A stretch of 42,054 nucleotides of DNA, taken from an uncultured Verrucomicrobia subdivision 3 bacterium. Lineage in GTDB: Bacteria; Verrucomicrobiota; Verrucomicrobiia; Limisphaerales; UBA11358. Positions 10,501-17,716 of this stretch are shown here, in pieces. The position numbers and the translations under genes are program-made. Where the stretch lies: the NCBI GenBank assembly GCA_903875465.1, contig CAIQWB010000119.1:1-42054 (forward strand). Direction: 5' to 3'. Below the pieces are notes generated by a model. It had not been told where the DNA came from. It saw nothing but the letters and a program-made list of their open reading frames with translations, and searched no databases. The first letter of the stretch is position 1; the number at the start of each line of letters is the position of its first letter.

Positions 10501-11549
10501 CGCAAATTATTCATGCCCAGACGCTTGGCGAATTGGACAATGGCGTGCCGCGCCTGGGCTCCGGCGGCCTGGCCGATGCCCTGGCCAAACTCAAGTCCAA
10601 CTTCGATGTGCTCAAAACGCAGATGGGCTTTAACAATCCGCAGAATGAAACCGGCCAGTTCTCCCTCCGCAACGAACTGTTCCGCATCGAGCCGGGTCCG
10701 ACAATCAACGGTGTGCCCGATACCTCCACCAATCTGGTCAGCTACGCCGGTCAGACGATGACGGCGGCGGATGCCTGGGCCAGCAGCGATGCCAAGTGGC
10801 GCGATGCGATTCAAAACACCACCGGCGGCGGCTTTACTTCCAAGGTTTATCCCGACCTATGGTCGGTGCCGGAATTCCGCCGGTATTGCCGGCCATTCGC
10901 ACCGCAAAGCGGGGGCGCCCAGCCCGGGCTGGTCATTACCTTCAACAGCCAGATTGTGTACGGCAAAAACTTCTTCGGCTGGCCCTTGGGCGGTGGGGAC
11001 AGTTCCTACGACCCCACGCATTTTGCCACCAAGATTCGTTCCGTGGGGGTCTGGCTGGACAACTATAATGGCGAGGGCCTGAGCGTCACCCCCCGCGCCT
11101 ACTTGATCCCGGCTGGCGTGGACATCATGCTCGTGCCCAAGAGCACCGCCCTGGCCACGCGGGAGTACAATGTGGTGGACCAGCGCATTCCGGTGCCGCT
11201 GCCGGTTTCGAAGGCCAACCTTCAGGATCCCAACTGGATTCCCATACATGATTCTTTGAACGGCACCATTGCTGATATCCGGCAATATTCGATGTTCCGG
11301 GTCTATCATGACGCGGGCTTCACCACTGACCAGATGACCACGGACAGTCGCCTGGTGGGCCGTTCCGTGTGGAACACCCGCTGGATGCTCATCATCCCCG
11401 GCGGCACACTGCTGGCGGATCCGACCGAGGGTTTGAACACCCTCCTCCGCGGCAGCGTGGTGCCAGGCAGTAAACCGTCCGTGCGCGATGGCAACGGCGT
11501 GAAGGACATCAAACTCTTTTTCCAGACTTACGCCTATTCCGGCAACTAA
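1578..11549 (+). CDS. Giant secreted LamG protein with Tc-toxin A-like C-terminus
   Basis: This 3323-aa protein has an N-terminal export signal ending near residue 40 (hydrophobic WLATLLAVLTAGRLIAA). SBBP-like beta-propeller repeats run from about residue 50 to 560 (pattern DGSVFVVGTF, GFIAKLGSDGAWRW). A LamG domain lies near 770-970 (DGQWHHHAMVYQ, GGMDDIRIWNTN). A long beta-rich middle follows, and a calcium-loop/dockerin-like DQNSDGFINAADA is near 2300. Residues 2690-3020 are strongly helical and coiled-coil-like. The last 210 residues are beta-rich, with IRSVGVWLDNYNGEG, WNTRWMLIIPGG and a final DIKLFFQTYAYSG. The order helical bundle, IKSV-type strand, W-R-L-P strand, DI-L-Y strand recalls the TcB-binding end of Tc toxin A subunits. 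That resemblance is from memory and needs profile comparison. The start overlaps the upstream stop by one base. It is probably surface-bound or released; its function is unproven. Confidence 0.8.
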   Translation: MNMIGIFKGARRIRTAGFTIGAPWLATLLAVLTAGRLIAANTFVKDLSSNGNVVVTATAVHPVDGSVFVVGTFDSVPLAIGTTTLALAGGKKTGFIAKLGSDGAWRWAGTLDDTAGRGSLSPRTLFVGVNNIYIGGDATNGLALAVQNLTSNYTAAVYRPKNLSRAPFVVNLDLNGKPVWLQMATNNEAYSGGSDAFGYALAVDGNNDVYVCGSFRSDIVDVTGVSQGLGLNFGTNHAFRARDTSGTGANTTVTEWINTTRDGYLAKLNGADGSWKWVATGGGQEDEATSSPGYGPFAGGFYGVAVDSANNVYVTGNGFATYNKYFAGGLFNAYGTANRWSMDGTVAASGWKGLLLPNDNTAFVIKMTGSGPSEGQWKTVNSDNCYYCINTPVAPQGTAWYGVPTSARGITIVNDQIYVTYQKAGVDSTPLPAKRAVQISKLLLDLSTATDTARITVGGSAGTNDIVVGSALTADASGNLYLSGRLGYPGATFALASGTTNIPVSTANPLAFAAKLSSTLAFQWVQTCAVPPPVFGEVVGAVEPQSGRYYFASSFSNGVVDLGPTDSDTQLPSSGAQGANARSFVSAIDSSGNFLQQVNFQLVTDYGASEALPPQTPQTVFKGSTIAASVPPVLYEDAQGNSLDPNNSPLIASSAVVRHTCTGYQMVGTALSGNSASYSFVITADTQVKFLWETDYALDIKSDPNGSAIGLSSPAAGNPNPTVQKHWVPAGTISTAFIEGLIATPNAGEYGVRYRSLGYTAQGATAGFNNGLAFTNVSPQITSYATVPNENLVGTSFTIEFWARDTENSIYTYLFSYGVSSSEIAMYIQDATRMVVLFPGGNSATVNRVLDGQWHHHAMVYQKNSTEGTGYYYRDGQLLATLPRIPAVVSPGTFNIANYCQPQWYFGFNGGMDDIRIWNTNRTPADIQANFNHTLAGNETGLQNYWKCDETTGSTLVDSGGAGQNATLVGATADALTTTWSQFIPWASVQTLQQVPQFLMNGPATITYSWAKEVQVQVNVTTAALTSYPTTIGGGVTTNGTGLFWFTNNASVRLLAPARPTTGQQSYQIKGFVGGLGNVTTVTGTGNSSNDMVYYDIPALTQASSITWDYSDRIFQGVAVLGNALDFSPGGTFTGTEAISSSENLDALKSPLATSIVSNAPPGSTINDMCVWDDVGKKLYPLRPGTVLLEWARQNSTNSRNIYLQVTVNWPSNVNYVHIANTPPVPLDPSNTNSVAFVGLKYSESDKVTVSETGAFSAPGATGTPRSVLLFSQRPDGSAANGNLALETLFVRTVQTKSFNSGILSATATIGSPIKSAFHSNSVPFNGYVYYPNARYNAALYNHNTLQGPIIPVNFDPTATNSTINDQNLVVVWYRTQDGIHWPYQAVRYAPQWPVTANRIVVASRLGSEGLDTANNPQLSFDPNRYQQVSVYNQPDPNQPGYNPNEEHAFIATSLLNAAAVTPPPTAYALRNNLNVTNQNSTYTSDPYVLVQYYDTLLTNWNMAVYQVQTFDPNIPRQRLVFPASAATGNFLSLGPGGVLEFNYPLWVQNTALRTNEVVNLELNNNVAGAFSGQGFLIRSNDNKFLFSTTLGGAPITATAIAPAENPQVVVTRAYPYVFDYEMKAGELVVAPYPLQQIIGATPCPGTIGQNIDPNQAVYWQDHNGQSWAVSGSTNPAAGLRMQFYYPLQPGFWTPKNQVGDCFPYVQSSTPVWVTNHVTWPLNVPALKAGESLTFSGGEINSDNPHAPGLPGVIGWAAGRVVYDDANPNLDNTRTLNNYLARLAAPLTTLQVALPLNQVPTSLLPAAGKVTINGTRWTFNDLDASLQPRVFYDQSAQKLSVRGLLNNKTLGDSTLTAATGPINLLQPDILTARDSNALVNLVASAPAVWVNAVSNLVRLSRDPLNASASVGGTPIYGVGLAPSTTNGWLKPATQFGPGLALLPNADLLGTNSTLPAGYVTLAENDDPSLGAAPVALHIIKIQKQPLFRGAILPLNPPNAFDEKVSMRFSGDFGANADNVVFQWWYKPDDGGTVPPPDLAPNGTWLPFPDASGRNGLGMSEVSLAGAGAATLTDNLFFVRWRHGTATNWSDWAGAANSRPPGTNELAQNTYQPQLAAGWIKRVLDAVNPFEARINSFRADSTPANYVSMVQQAGVPYNGPVALNADKNVVENVGLIQLYTTVLKRAKDLSIDASTPVNNDAVNNSILLAASHIADLYLLLGNEAYTDAQDPTIGYGTTSTEYGALAPTIFCFQNQVPSLMDEELALLRGVNSEGAFPTYNRLLWNFTKGEGEAAYALSYNITDQNSDGFINAADAQIMYPQGHGDAWGHYLSALRTYYDLLRHPVYKWQTRAESLTIGGVVVKVDYLDERKFAQAAAAKAKVGAEVVNLTYRNSYVEDPDGQWQGYQDTDTNRAWGVTEWSRRAACGALFDWVTANAILPANDTTNTGISKVDRTTVKELPEIASQAREIRRQLDNANAGLNPLGLSSDVVSMDVDPSFLEVGSAIQGETPFEQVYDRSLKAMQNALDVFNNANNLNNMLRQVASTAQEFSKDALQEDLDFRNRLIEVFGTPYAGCIGAGKTYPAGYAGPDLYLYMYTDVTGIADVPPPSSSFSAFFGPMQNGLTKADLKTSSGSDSVGGNTIADSWSFYFPGDALNPTLESYANTDFSQVLSIDMPQTASAFAFQAPAGWGARRAPGSLQQMLSELVQAEADFQLALHDYDALMGDITKKLSLIRAHTALQASNVTYQQEGIDSAVSVQRSIYGLRAIAAGANLGTDLIERVHDGILEGIPKVVGLAVDANAPIRGALEVTAISAYVGAKTAAVTAEQAAYGLEGKNAITELKTSLKVDKANFKYETQEQLQELESFLGDESAARIEVFRKQEALREVSDKFRSELEAGQRILDERELYNKQAAALTQQNRYQDFTFRVARNDALSKYRAAFDLAARYVYLAAKSYDYECNLDPNDPASSLPILSQIIHAQTLGELDNGVPRLGSGGLADALAKLKSNFDVLKTQMGFNNPQNETGQFSLRNELFRIEPGPTINGVPDTSTNLVSYAGQTMTAADAWASSDAKWRDAIQNTTGGGFTSKVYPDLWSVPEFRRYCRPFAPQSGGAQPGLVITFNSQIVYGKNFFGWPLGGGDSSYDPTHFATKIRSVGVWLDNYNGEGLSVTPRAYLIPAGVDIMLVPKSTALATREYNVVDQRIPVPLPVSKANLQDPNWIPIHDSLNGTIADIRQYSMFRVYHDAGFTTDQMTTDSRLVGRSVWNTRWMLIIPGGTLLADPTEGLNTLLRGSVVPGSKPSVRDGNGVKDIKLFFQTYAYSGN

Positions 11550-11562
11550 ACACCCCAATCAC

Positions 11563-14500
11563 ATGAAACCTCAAACTTTTGACGTTCTGCAGCAGGTGTT
11601 GGTTGCCCGTGCGGTCGCGCTAACCATGGTCTTGGCGGCCATCCTGGGCCTGGCCGGACCGGCCCAGGCCACGACCATTCCCGAGCCCGGAACGGTCTTT
11701 TACGGTCAGGTTTACTGTTACGACCACGGTTACGAGGTGCCGCTCACCAGTGGCACGCTAGATTGGAAAATTCAACCCAACAGCAACGATGCCCGGACGT
11801 ATCAGTTGGATTACACCCTGGATCCGATCACCAATGGCGCGGCCATTTATGCTTACCGACTCAAAGTGCCCCATGAAGCCCTCGCCAGTGGACTGGCGCT
11901 GGGCGATCTGAGTCCAGAAACCATTCCGCTAACCGGTAATGCCACCGCCTACCGGCACGTGGCGATTACGTATAACGGGGCGCCGGCCCGCATTCTGCCA
12001 CCGGCGGCGCCAATTTTTAATGCTGCCCAGGCCAGCCGCCTGACGGCCTATCGACTGGATTTGGAGGTCGTGATGGTTTTGCCAGACACGGATGGCAATG
12101 GCTTGCCGGACTGGTGGCAGTTAAAGTTTTTCGGGCATCTGGGCACGAATGCTGGCGCGGACCCGGACCACGATGGCCTGACGAATTTGCAGGAATATAA
12201 ACTGGGGACCAATCCGAACTCGCCCAATACTGCGCCCACGGTGGTTTGGGAAAACGCTGAAATTGACCAGGGGGCCACGGAATTGGTGGGCTTGCAGGCA
12301 GTGGATGCCAACACCTCCCCCTCCAACCTGGTCTACACTGTCACGCAGGCCCCCGCCGGAGCGCACCTCAGCTTGTTGTTCGGAGCGACGGTGCCGAGTA
12401 CGAACGGCCTCTACGGGGACAAGTTGCTGCACAACGGCGACACTTTCACGCAGGCTCAGGTAAATGCCGGTCAACTGGCCCTGACCCATGACAATCCCTT
12501 AACCAACCAAGTCAGCTTTAGTTTGAGTCTGAGTGATGGCAGCACGAATGTGTTGGCCACCCCGGCCGCCTTTACCTTGGCCGTGCATAGTCCCACCGCC
12601 ACGGACGGCAGCGACGCGACAGTGTGGTTGAGCTCGCGTTTTGCCACCAATCGCACCCTGGCCTCGTGGTCGGACCTTTCGGGTGCCAAAGCCTGGCGCA
12701 ACGGGGCCAGCACGACCTTCGATGCCCAAGCCGTCCCGGCGGCCATCACCGTCACCAACCTCGGTCCGCTGGGCCAGCCGGTCCTGGCTTTGAACCAGCC
12801 GGGCCAGCCGGTCCCGCAAAGCCTGGCGCTGCCCGCCACCGTGGATGCCACGGTGTTTGCGCCCGGAGAGATCACGGTTTTTGCCGTGGTCAAGGCCACG
12901 GGCACCAATAATGCTTCCCAACAAATAGTCACGGGGCCGAATTTTCAACTAGGTTTGACAGGCCCGGTCGACCAGGGCCGCGATCAGCAAGTGCGTTTCG
13001 CCTCGGAAAATATTGGCACGGTCTATGGCAATCATAAGATTGGTAATCAATGGTTGCTGCTCAGCGCCTGGCAGGACCAGTCGCAACTGACCCTGGAGGT
13101 CAATGGCCGCCAGGTAGGCGGGCCGCAACCGCTCGATGTTTTCACCGCCCTGGGCACGGATCCGGGCATTGGCGCACGCCGTTTGGCGGACCAAGTGGAT
13201 CAGAATTTTCAAGGATTGCTGGGCGAAGTCCTCGTTTTCAACCGCAACCTCGGCGACGCCGAGCGGCGGCGGATTAATTTCAGCCTCCTGAGCAAATGGT
13301 TCGGCTGGGTTTTGCTGGATGGCAGTGATGAACCGCGCGACCTCACCTATGCGGTGCCTAGTTCCGGGCTGTCCGCCGGGGCGTACCGGACGAATTTTGT
13401 TCCCCGCTTTGGTCCGGATCATCACTACATTCTTGTGGGCGGGAACGGGCACGACGTGCTGGTCGGCGGTCAAAATGACGATATTATCGTAGGCGGCCAC
13501 CAGGCCGACGTGATGACCGGGGGCGGAGGTAAGGATACTTTTGTATTTAACTACGATGATATCGATCACGAGACCGACACCATTACGGATTTTAATCCCA
13601 CAACCGATCAGGACAGCCTGGATGTGGCCGACCTGCTGCGGGGCGCCAGCACCGATTTGCGCGATTACCTGCGCCTGCGCACGGATGGCCACAACTCCTG
13701 GCTCGACCTCGATTTTAAAGGCGCGGATAAGTATACCAATCACACGATTTTGTTGCAATCCGTGGTGCTGCGGAATGCCGACCTGCCCGCCCTGTGGGCC
13801 AATGGCAATTTACTCTCCGGCAACAAGGGGATTCCCCTGACCGCCTCAGTGGCCACCACCGTCCCGCTGGCCACCGAGATTACCGGGAACCCGGCCACGT
13901 TTAACCTCCATTTTGCCGGGACCAACGTACCATCCGGCTTGGAAGTTCCCTTCGTTCTTGGCGGCTCCGCCGTGCGGGGCGCGGACTACACTTTGAATGT
14001 GCAACAGTTCAATCCGGCCACGGGCCTTTACCAATGGGCGCCGGTCACGAACCAGCAATTATGTGTCAGCCTCAAGCCTGGTGATTTTGATCTGGCTGTC
14101 CAAGTGCAGCCCATCGAGAATTACCACTCCCAGCCGGATCGTACCGTGCAACTGCAATTGACTGCTGTGCCGGAATGGTACTCCGTGAGCGGTTCGCCCG
14201 CCATCGCGCAAATCACCGACGGCCCGCAATCGGTCAGTGTCGTGGCCTCGATTCCTACCGCCAACAATGCCGGCACTGCCGGGGCGTTCACCCTCACCCG
14301 CGCCGGGAGTATCGACATACCATTGACAGTTACGGTGCAGCTGACCGGCTCCGCGCCGAACGGGGTGGATTACGCCTACATTCCCACCGTGGTGCAATTC
14401 GCCACCGGCCAGAGCAATGTGGTGGTGGCGGTCCAGCCTTTCACCTACGCCACCCTGCTCGCGACCGAGACCGCCGAGATGGTGCTGCAACCGGGCACGG

Positions 14501-15288
14501 GCTACGTGGTGAATCCGCTGGCGCAGGCAGCCTCGGTGGTGCTGCAAAATTCCGGTCCCATCGTCACCGCGCAGGCCATCGAACCGCTGGCCGTGGTGGC
14601 GGATGGTAGCACGGGCGCCTTCCTGCTCCAGCGCCAGGGCGCGTTGCAGCAGTCCTTGACTGTTCTCTTCACCCTCTCCGGCACCGCTTTGCCCGGCCTG
14701 GATTACCGGCGCATTAGCGGCTTCGTCACCTTTGGCGTGGGTGCCTCCACCGCCTTGATCACCGTCACTCCGCTCGCCTCGGCAGTCATTTCCAACGGGG
14801 CCAAGACCGTGGATCTCCGGCTCACGCCCAATTCCAGTTATACGCTCGGCTCCACCAACCCCGCCGAGGTCCGCCTGGTTTCCAGCTACCTTACTTTCGC
14901 GCAATGGAAAACCGCCAATTTCCCCGCCAACAGTACGGATCCCTTGGTGTTTGCCAATCAGGATTACAATCATAACGGCATCTCCAACGCCGTGTCCTAT
15001 GCTTTTGGCTTGAACCCCAAAACCACCAACTACGCCGGCCTGCCCCATCCCGTGCTGCTAAATGGCCGCTTTGGCGTCGGCTTTAACCGGCCCATTGCTG
15101 CCGTGGACGTATACTACCTCATTGAAGTCTCTGCCGATTTACGGAATTGGGTGAATGCCAATGCCACCTTTGATGAACAGCCCGGGTTGCTGCTCACCAA
15201 CGGCCTTGAGTCGGTGGTGTTTCTGGATGAACAAGCGGTGCCCGCCACATCGCAGCGTTACGTTCGGGTGCGTCCTTCGCTCCAATGA
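11563..15288 (+). CDS. Secreted multidomain adhesin-like protein (TSP3, CSPG, RTX, Calx-beta)
   Basis: This 1241-aa protein has a signal peptide ending at AQA, about residue 37. Visible parts, in order: TSP3-type calcium motifs near 172-220 (DTDGNGLPDWW, DPDHDGLTNLQEY); a CSPG/cadherin-like repeat near 222-345 (TFTQAQVNAGQLALTHDN); a LamG-like segment near 350-590; RTX/hemolysin-type glycine-aspartate nonapeptides near 620-665 (GGNGHDVLVGG, GGGGKDTFVF); two or more Calx-beta-like units near 770-1100 (SGTALPGLDYRRISG, PNGVDYAYIP); and a C-terminal DYNHNGISNAVSYAFGLNP plus YLIEVSADLRNW tail common in Verrucomicrobiota. It starts 13 bp after the giant gene and its stop overlaps the foldase start. 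The calcium-binding modules suggest an extracellular structural or adhesive protein made together with the giant. Confidence 0.8.
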   Translation: MKPQTFDVLQQVLVARAVALTMVLAAILGLAGPAQATTIPEPGTVFYGQVYCYDHGYEVPLTSGTLDWKIQPNSNDARTYQLDYTLDPITNGAAIYAYRLKVPHEALASGLALGDLSPETIPLTGNATAYRHVAITYNGAPARILPPAAPIFNAAQASRLTAYRLDLEVVMVLPDTDGNGLPDWWQLKFFGHLGTNAGADPDHDGLTNLQEYKLGTNPNSPNTAPTVVWENAEIDQGATELVGLQAVDANTSPSNLVYTVTQAPAGAHLSLLFGATVPSTNGLYGDKLLHNGDTFTQAQVNAGQLALTHDNPLTNQVSFSLSLSDGSTNVLATPAAFTLAVHSPTATDGSDATVWLSSRFATNRTLASWSDLSGAKAWRNGASTTFDAQAVPAAITVTNLGPLGQPVLALNQPGQPVPQSLALPATVDATVFAPGEITVFAVVKATGTNNASQQIVTGPNFQLGLTGPVDQGRDQQVRFASENIGTVYGNHKIGNQWLLLSAWQDQSQLTLEVNGRQVGGPQPLDVFTALGTDPGIGARRLADQVDQNFQGLLGEVLVFNRNLGDAERRRINFSLLSKWFGWVLLDGSDEPRDLTYAVPSSGLSAGAYRTNFVPRFGPDHHYILVGGNGHDVLVGGQNDDIIVGGHQADVMTGGGGKDTFVFNYDDIDHETDTITDFNPTTDQDSLDVADLLRGASTDLRDYLRLRTDGHNSWLDLDFKGADKYTNHTILLQSVVLRNADLPALWANGNLLSGNKGIPLTASVATTVPLATEITGNPATFNLHFAGTNVPSGLEVPFVLGGSAVRGADYTLNVQQFNPATGLYQWAPVTNQQLCVSLKPGDFDLAVQVQPIENYHSQPDRTVQLQLTAVPEWYSVSGSPAIAQITDGPQSVSVVASIPTANNAGTAGAFTLTRAGSIDIPLTVTVQLTGSAPNGVDYAYIPTVVQFATGQSNVVVAVQPFTYATLLATETAEMVLQPGTGYVVNPLAQAASVVLQNSGPIVTAQAIEPLAVVADGSTGAFLLQRQGALQQSLTVLFTLSGTALPGLDYRRISGFVTFGVGASTALITVTPLASAVISNGAKTVDLRLTPNSSYTLGSTNPAEVRLVSSYLTFAQWKTANFPANSTDPLVFANQDYNHNGISNAVSYAFGLNPKTTNYAGLPHPVLLNGRFGVGFNRPIAAVDVYYLIEVSADLRNWVNANATFDEQPGLLLTNGLESVVFLDEQAVPATSQRYVRVRPSLQ

Positions 15289-16295
15289 GCCCATCTGACT
15301 GCCTCCGTCCGGTCCCGGGTGGCTCCCACCGAATCCGCTGCTGGTGCTTCCGGCTGGGTGCGCTGCTGGTGGCCGGGATGCTGGGCTGGCTGGCTGGCTG
15401 TTCCCGCCCGCCCGCCCCCGATCCTGACCTCGTCGCCCGCGTCGGCACTCACGACATCCGCGTGGCCGAGTTTCAGGATTGGATGCGCCGCCGTGGCATC
15501 GGTGCCAACTCCGAGGCCAAGGCCGCCCTGCTCCAGGAGATGCTGGATCATTATGCCGCAGTTCAACGGGCGGAGGACTTGGGGCTCGCCCACGATCCCG
15601 CACTCCGGCGCACTTGGGAAAACCTCTTGGTCGAACGTTTGCGCACTGTCCAGTTGGAATCGCAATTCACCAACGACCCGGCCACCCCGGCCCAGATTCA
15701 AGCCTGGTATACCAATCATTTGGACAGCTTTGGCCAGCCCGCCCTGCGGCGCGGAGCCATGATCTTTGCCGCTTATCCGGACCGCGCCACCGCCGAGCAA
15801 ATGCAAGCCGTGCATCAACGCCTGTCCGACGTGCGGAGCCTCGCCCTTCAGCAGGACCGTACCGCACCAGGAGTGCGCGGCTTTGGCTCCCTGGCCGTCC
15901 AGTATTCCGAGGACCAAATCACACGCTATCGCGGCGGCGACCTTGGCTGGCTCGTCCCCGGCAAAGGCGACAACCGATATGACCCCGCCGTCAATGCCAC
16001 TCTGTTCGCCTTGTCTCAAACCAATGAAATCAGTGAGGTGCTAGATACTCTGCGCGGCTGCTACCTCGTCAAATTACTCGATACCCGTGCCGCTCAAGTG
16101 AAACCGCTGGCCTCCGTCCTGGCCATTGTTCAACAAAAGTTGCGTATGGAAAATCGGCAGCAACTCCAGACCCAATGGCAAAACCAGCTGCGCGCGGCCT
16201 ATCCGGCCCAGACTTTCGAGCAAGTACTCTCAGGCATCCTGCCACCAACTGGTCAGACGCCCCCCCCGCCAGACCAGCCCGCCGCGATCAATTAG
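15285..16295 (+). CDS. Parvulin-type peptidyl-prolyl isomerase lipoprotein
   Basis: The 336-aa product has a hydrophobic N-terminal segment ending in a lipobox, LAGC, with the lipidated Cys near residue 39, so it should be anchored on the periplasmic side. The N-terminal part is SurA/PrsA-like helical (VGTHDIRVAEFQDWM, then LLQEMLDHYAAVQRAEDLGL). A parvulin domain lies near 135-265, with YRGGDLGWLVPGKG, NEISEVLDTLRGCYLVKLLD and preceding S-E-D residues matching the PpiC pattern. A proline-rich tail ends the protein. It starts within the stop of the upstream gene (ATGA), which indicates translational coupling. The known role of the family is folding of exported proteins, so it probably serves the two very large exported proteins encoded upstream. 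Confidence 0.85.
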   Translation: MSPSDCLRPVPGGSHRIRCWCFRLGALLVAGMLGWLAGCSRPPAPDPDLVARVGTHDIRVAEFQDWMRRRGIGANSEAKAALLQEMLDHYAAVQRAEDLGLAHDPALRRTWENLLVERLRTVQLESQFTNDPATPAQIQAWYTNHLDSFGQPALRRGAMIFAAYPDRATAEQMQAVHQRLSDVRSLALQQDRTAPGVRGFGSLAVQYSEDQITRYRGGDLGWLVPGKGDNRYDPAVNATLFALSQTNEISEVLDTLRGCYLVKLLDTRAAQVKPLASVLAIVQQKLRMENRQQLQTQWQNQLRAAYPAQTFEQVLSGILPPTGQTPPPPDQPAAIN

Positions 16296-16297
16296 CC

Positions 16298-17650
16298 TTA
16301 ATAGCCTCCACCGTTTTCCGGATGCCACAGCAACGTGATGGTCGGCGAACCGGCGCTGGCGGGTTGCCCGGCCGTAGCGGATTGTTCTTTGGTCCCGGCT
16401 GGGGTCACGGAACTGGTCTTTCCTTTAGCCGCGCCGGTGCTGGTGAAATAGGGCTCCACCCGTTCACGGATATTGCGAATCACGCGGCCGAGGGGCCGGC
16501 CATGGTAATGTTTGCCCATGAGGTAGGGATAAATGGGCTTGCCGCTCGCATCTATGGTTGTGAAGTAGGCGTACGTGCCATTGGGGAATTCTGGCGTCAC
16601 ACACCAGCGGCCGTTATTTTCATCCAAATCAAACTCCCGGCCCTGCGTCTGGCCCAGGTCGCCGCGATAGGCGTAGTCTTGCAGGAAATGCCCCAGCGGG
16701 TAGCGCGTGCTTACTGCCGGGCCAGTTTCCTCCGAGGTCAGCGTGGCGGAACGCTGCGATTCACGCGCTTCCCACGCCGGCAACGAATTGCGACCGGTTT
16801 GGGCCAGGTTATCGCTGCCGTTGTGACCGTCGCGTGGGACGTACCCGGAAATCATGCGGCGCAAGCCGCTCGCGGCGTTGGTGGGATTGGCATACCCATA
16901 CGGGCCGTAGACGGGATAGCCATCATCCAGCCAGGCAATGATGGGCGAGTGCCGCGTGGGTTCGCCGGCGCTCTCGTGGTAGAGCTTCGTCGTCGCGTCA
17001 AAATCCACGTGGTCGCCCAGTTCATAGCGCAGCGCGATGGCCTGGGTGTGATAATGGTAGCGGCCCCAGTTCTGTTGATGGCCGAAGCCGGCATCAAAGG
17101 TGATCCCTTCATTCACCAAGGCGTCCCGGTCCCAAATGCCATCCCCCCGACCCAGGCCTGCCATGGGATCCGCATCGCGCCCCGCCGTGTGCGAATAAGA
17201 GAACGAATCCGTGGGATCAAAAATGGGCACGCCATCCACGGTCATGCCGATGTCGCCCAACTTTTGCCACTCCCGCTGCGTTTCCGGCACTGGGTGCCGC
17301 GGCAAGCAGAGCAGGATGTTCTGGTCCGTGGGCAGGTTGGGAAACTCGCGGTTATGGGATGCATCCATGTACCAAGGCCCCATGATTTGGGAGGGCAGAC
17401 CCGTGGTGCGGACGTAAATCCAGTTCGTGGAAACCAGGATTTGCTGGATGCCGGTCCGCGCCGGTTGTGCCTGCGTCTGCCGCCCGTTGCTCCACGTGGT
17501 TGTCGTTTCGCCCGCCCGGCGGTCGGCATCGCTCCGATAAATCCGCGCGACATCATCCGAATGGACCGTGAACCAGGAGGTTAGCAACGGGTCTGCCAGA
17601 GCCGAGACCGGTAACCCGAGAAAAACCGCCAGCCGCAAAATCATTTTCAT
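16298..17650 (-). CDS. Secreted YHYH-domain protein
   Basis: The 450-aa product has a short signal peptide ending ALA at about residue 19. It carries the signature YHYH at 198-201 (GRYHYHTQAIALR), then GYPVYGPYGYANP near 255 and DENNGRWCVTPEFPNG with PYLMG near 350-385. These are the usual conserved blocks of the YHYH family (PF14240), whose biochemical role is not established; the histidines suggest metal binding. The C-terminal 60 residues are Thr/Ser/Ala-rich and low in complexity. Its stop is 2 bp from the stop of the convergent foldase gene, with no room for a terminator, so the transcripts should overlap. The long antisense frame over this gene lacks family features. Confidence 0.85.
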   Translation of the reverse strand: MKMILRLAVFLGLPVSALADPLLTSWFTVHSDDVARIYRSDADRRAGETTTTWSNGRQTQAQPARTGIQQILVSTNWIYVRTTGLPSQIMGPWYMDASHNREFPNLPTDQNILLCLPRHPVPETQREWQKLGDIGMTVDGVPIFDPTDSFSYSHTAGRDADPMAGLGRGDGIWDRDALVNEGITFDAGFGHQQNWGRYHYHTQAIALRYELGDHVDFDATTKLYHESAGEPTRHSPIIAWLDDGYPVYGPYGYANPTNAASGLRRMISGYVPRDGHNGSDNLAQTGRNSLPAWEARESQRSATLTSEETGPAVSTRYPLGHFLQDYAYRGDLGQTQGREFDLDENNGRWCVTPEFPNGTYAYFTTIDASGKPIYPYLMGKHYHGRPLGRVIRNIRERVEPYFTSTGAAKGKTSSVTPAGTKEQSATAGQPASAGSPTITLLWHPENGGGY

Positions 17651-17674
17651 GGCCCCAGTATGGCGAAGGGGACC

Positions 17675-17691
17675 TTAAGCAAACGTTAAGC
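17675..17691 (-). promoter_or_regulatory. Tandem 11-bp-spaced direct repeat upstream of the YHYH gene
   Basis: TTAAGC occurs twice on the plus strand (17675-17680 and 17686-17691). On the gene's strand this is GCTTAA, five bases, GCTTAA, lying about 25-41 nt before the ATG. An 11-bp repeat period is typical of OmpR/PhoB-family response-regulator sites. No consensus is matched closely, so this is only a candidate. Confidence 0.25.
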
Positions 17692-17716
17692 TGCCATCTT
17701 ATCACCAACCGGGTTT

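Noticed and set aside
14059-15048. 329-codon minus-strand frame inside the Calx-beta gene
   Set aside because: Gly/His/Arg-rich shadow; the plus frame carries Calx-beta and C-terminal tail motifs.
16175-17584. 469-codon plus-strand frame opposite the YHYH gene
   Set aside because: The minus strand encodes a full YHYH protein with signal peptide; the plus frame has no recognisable features.
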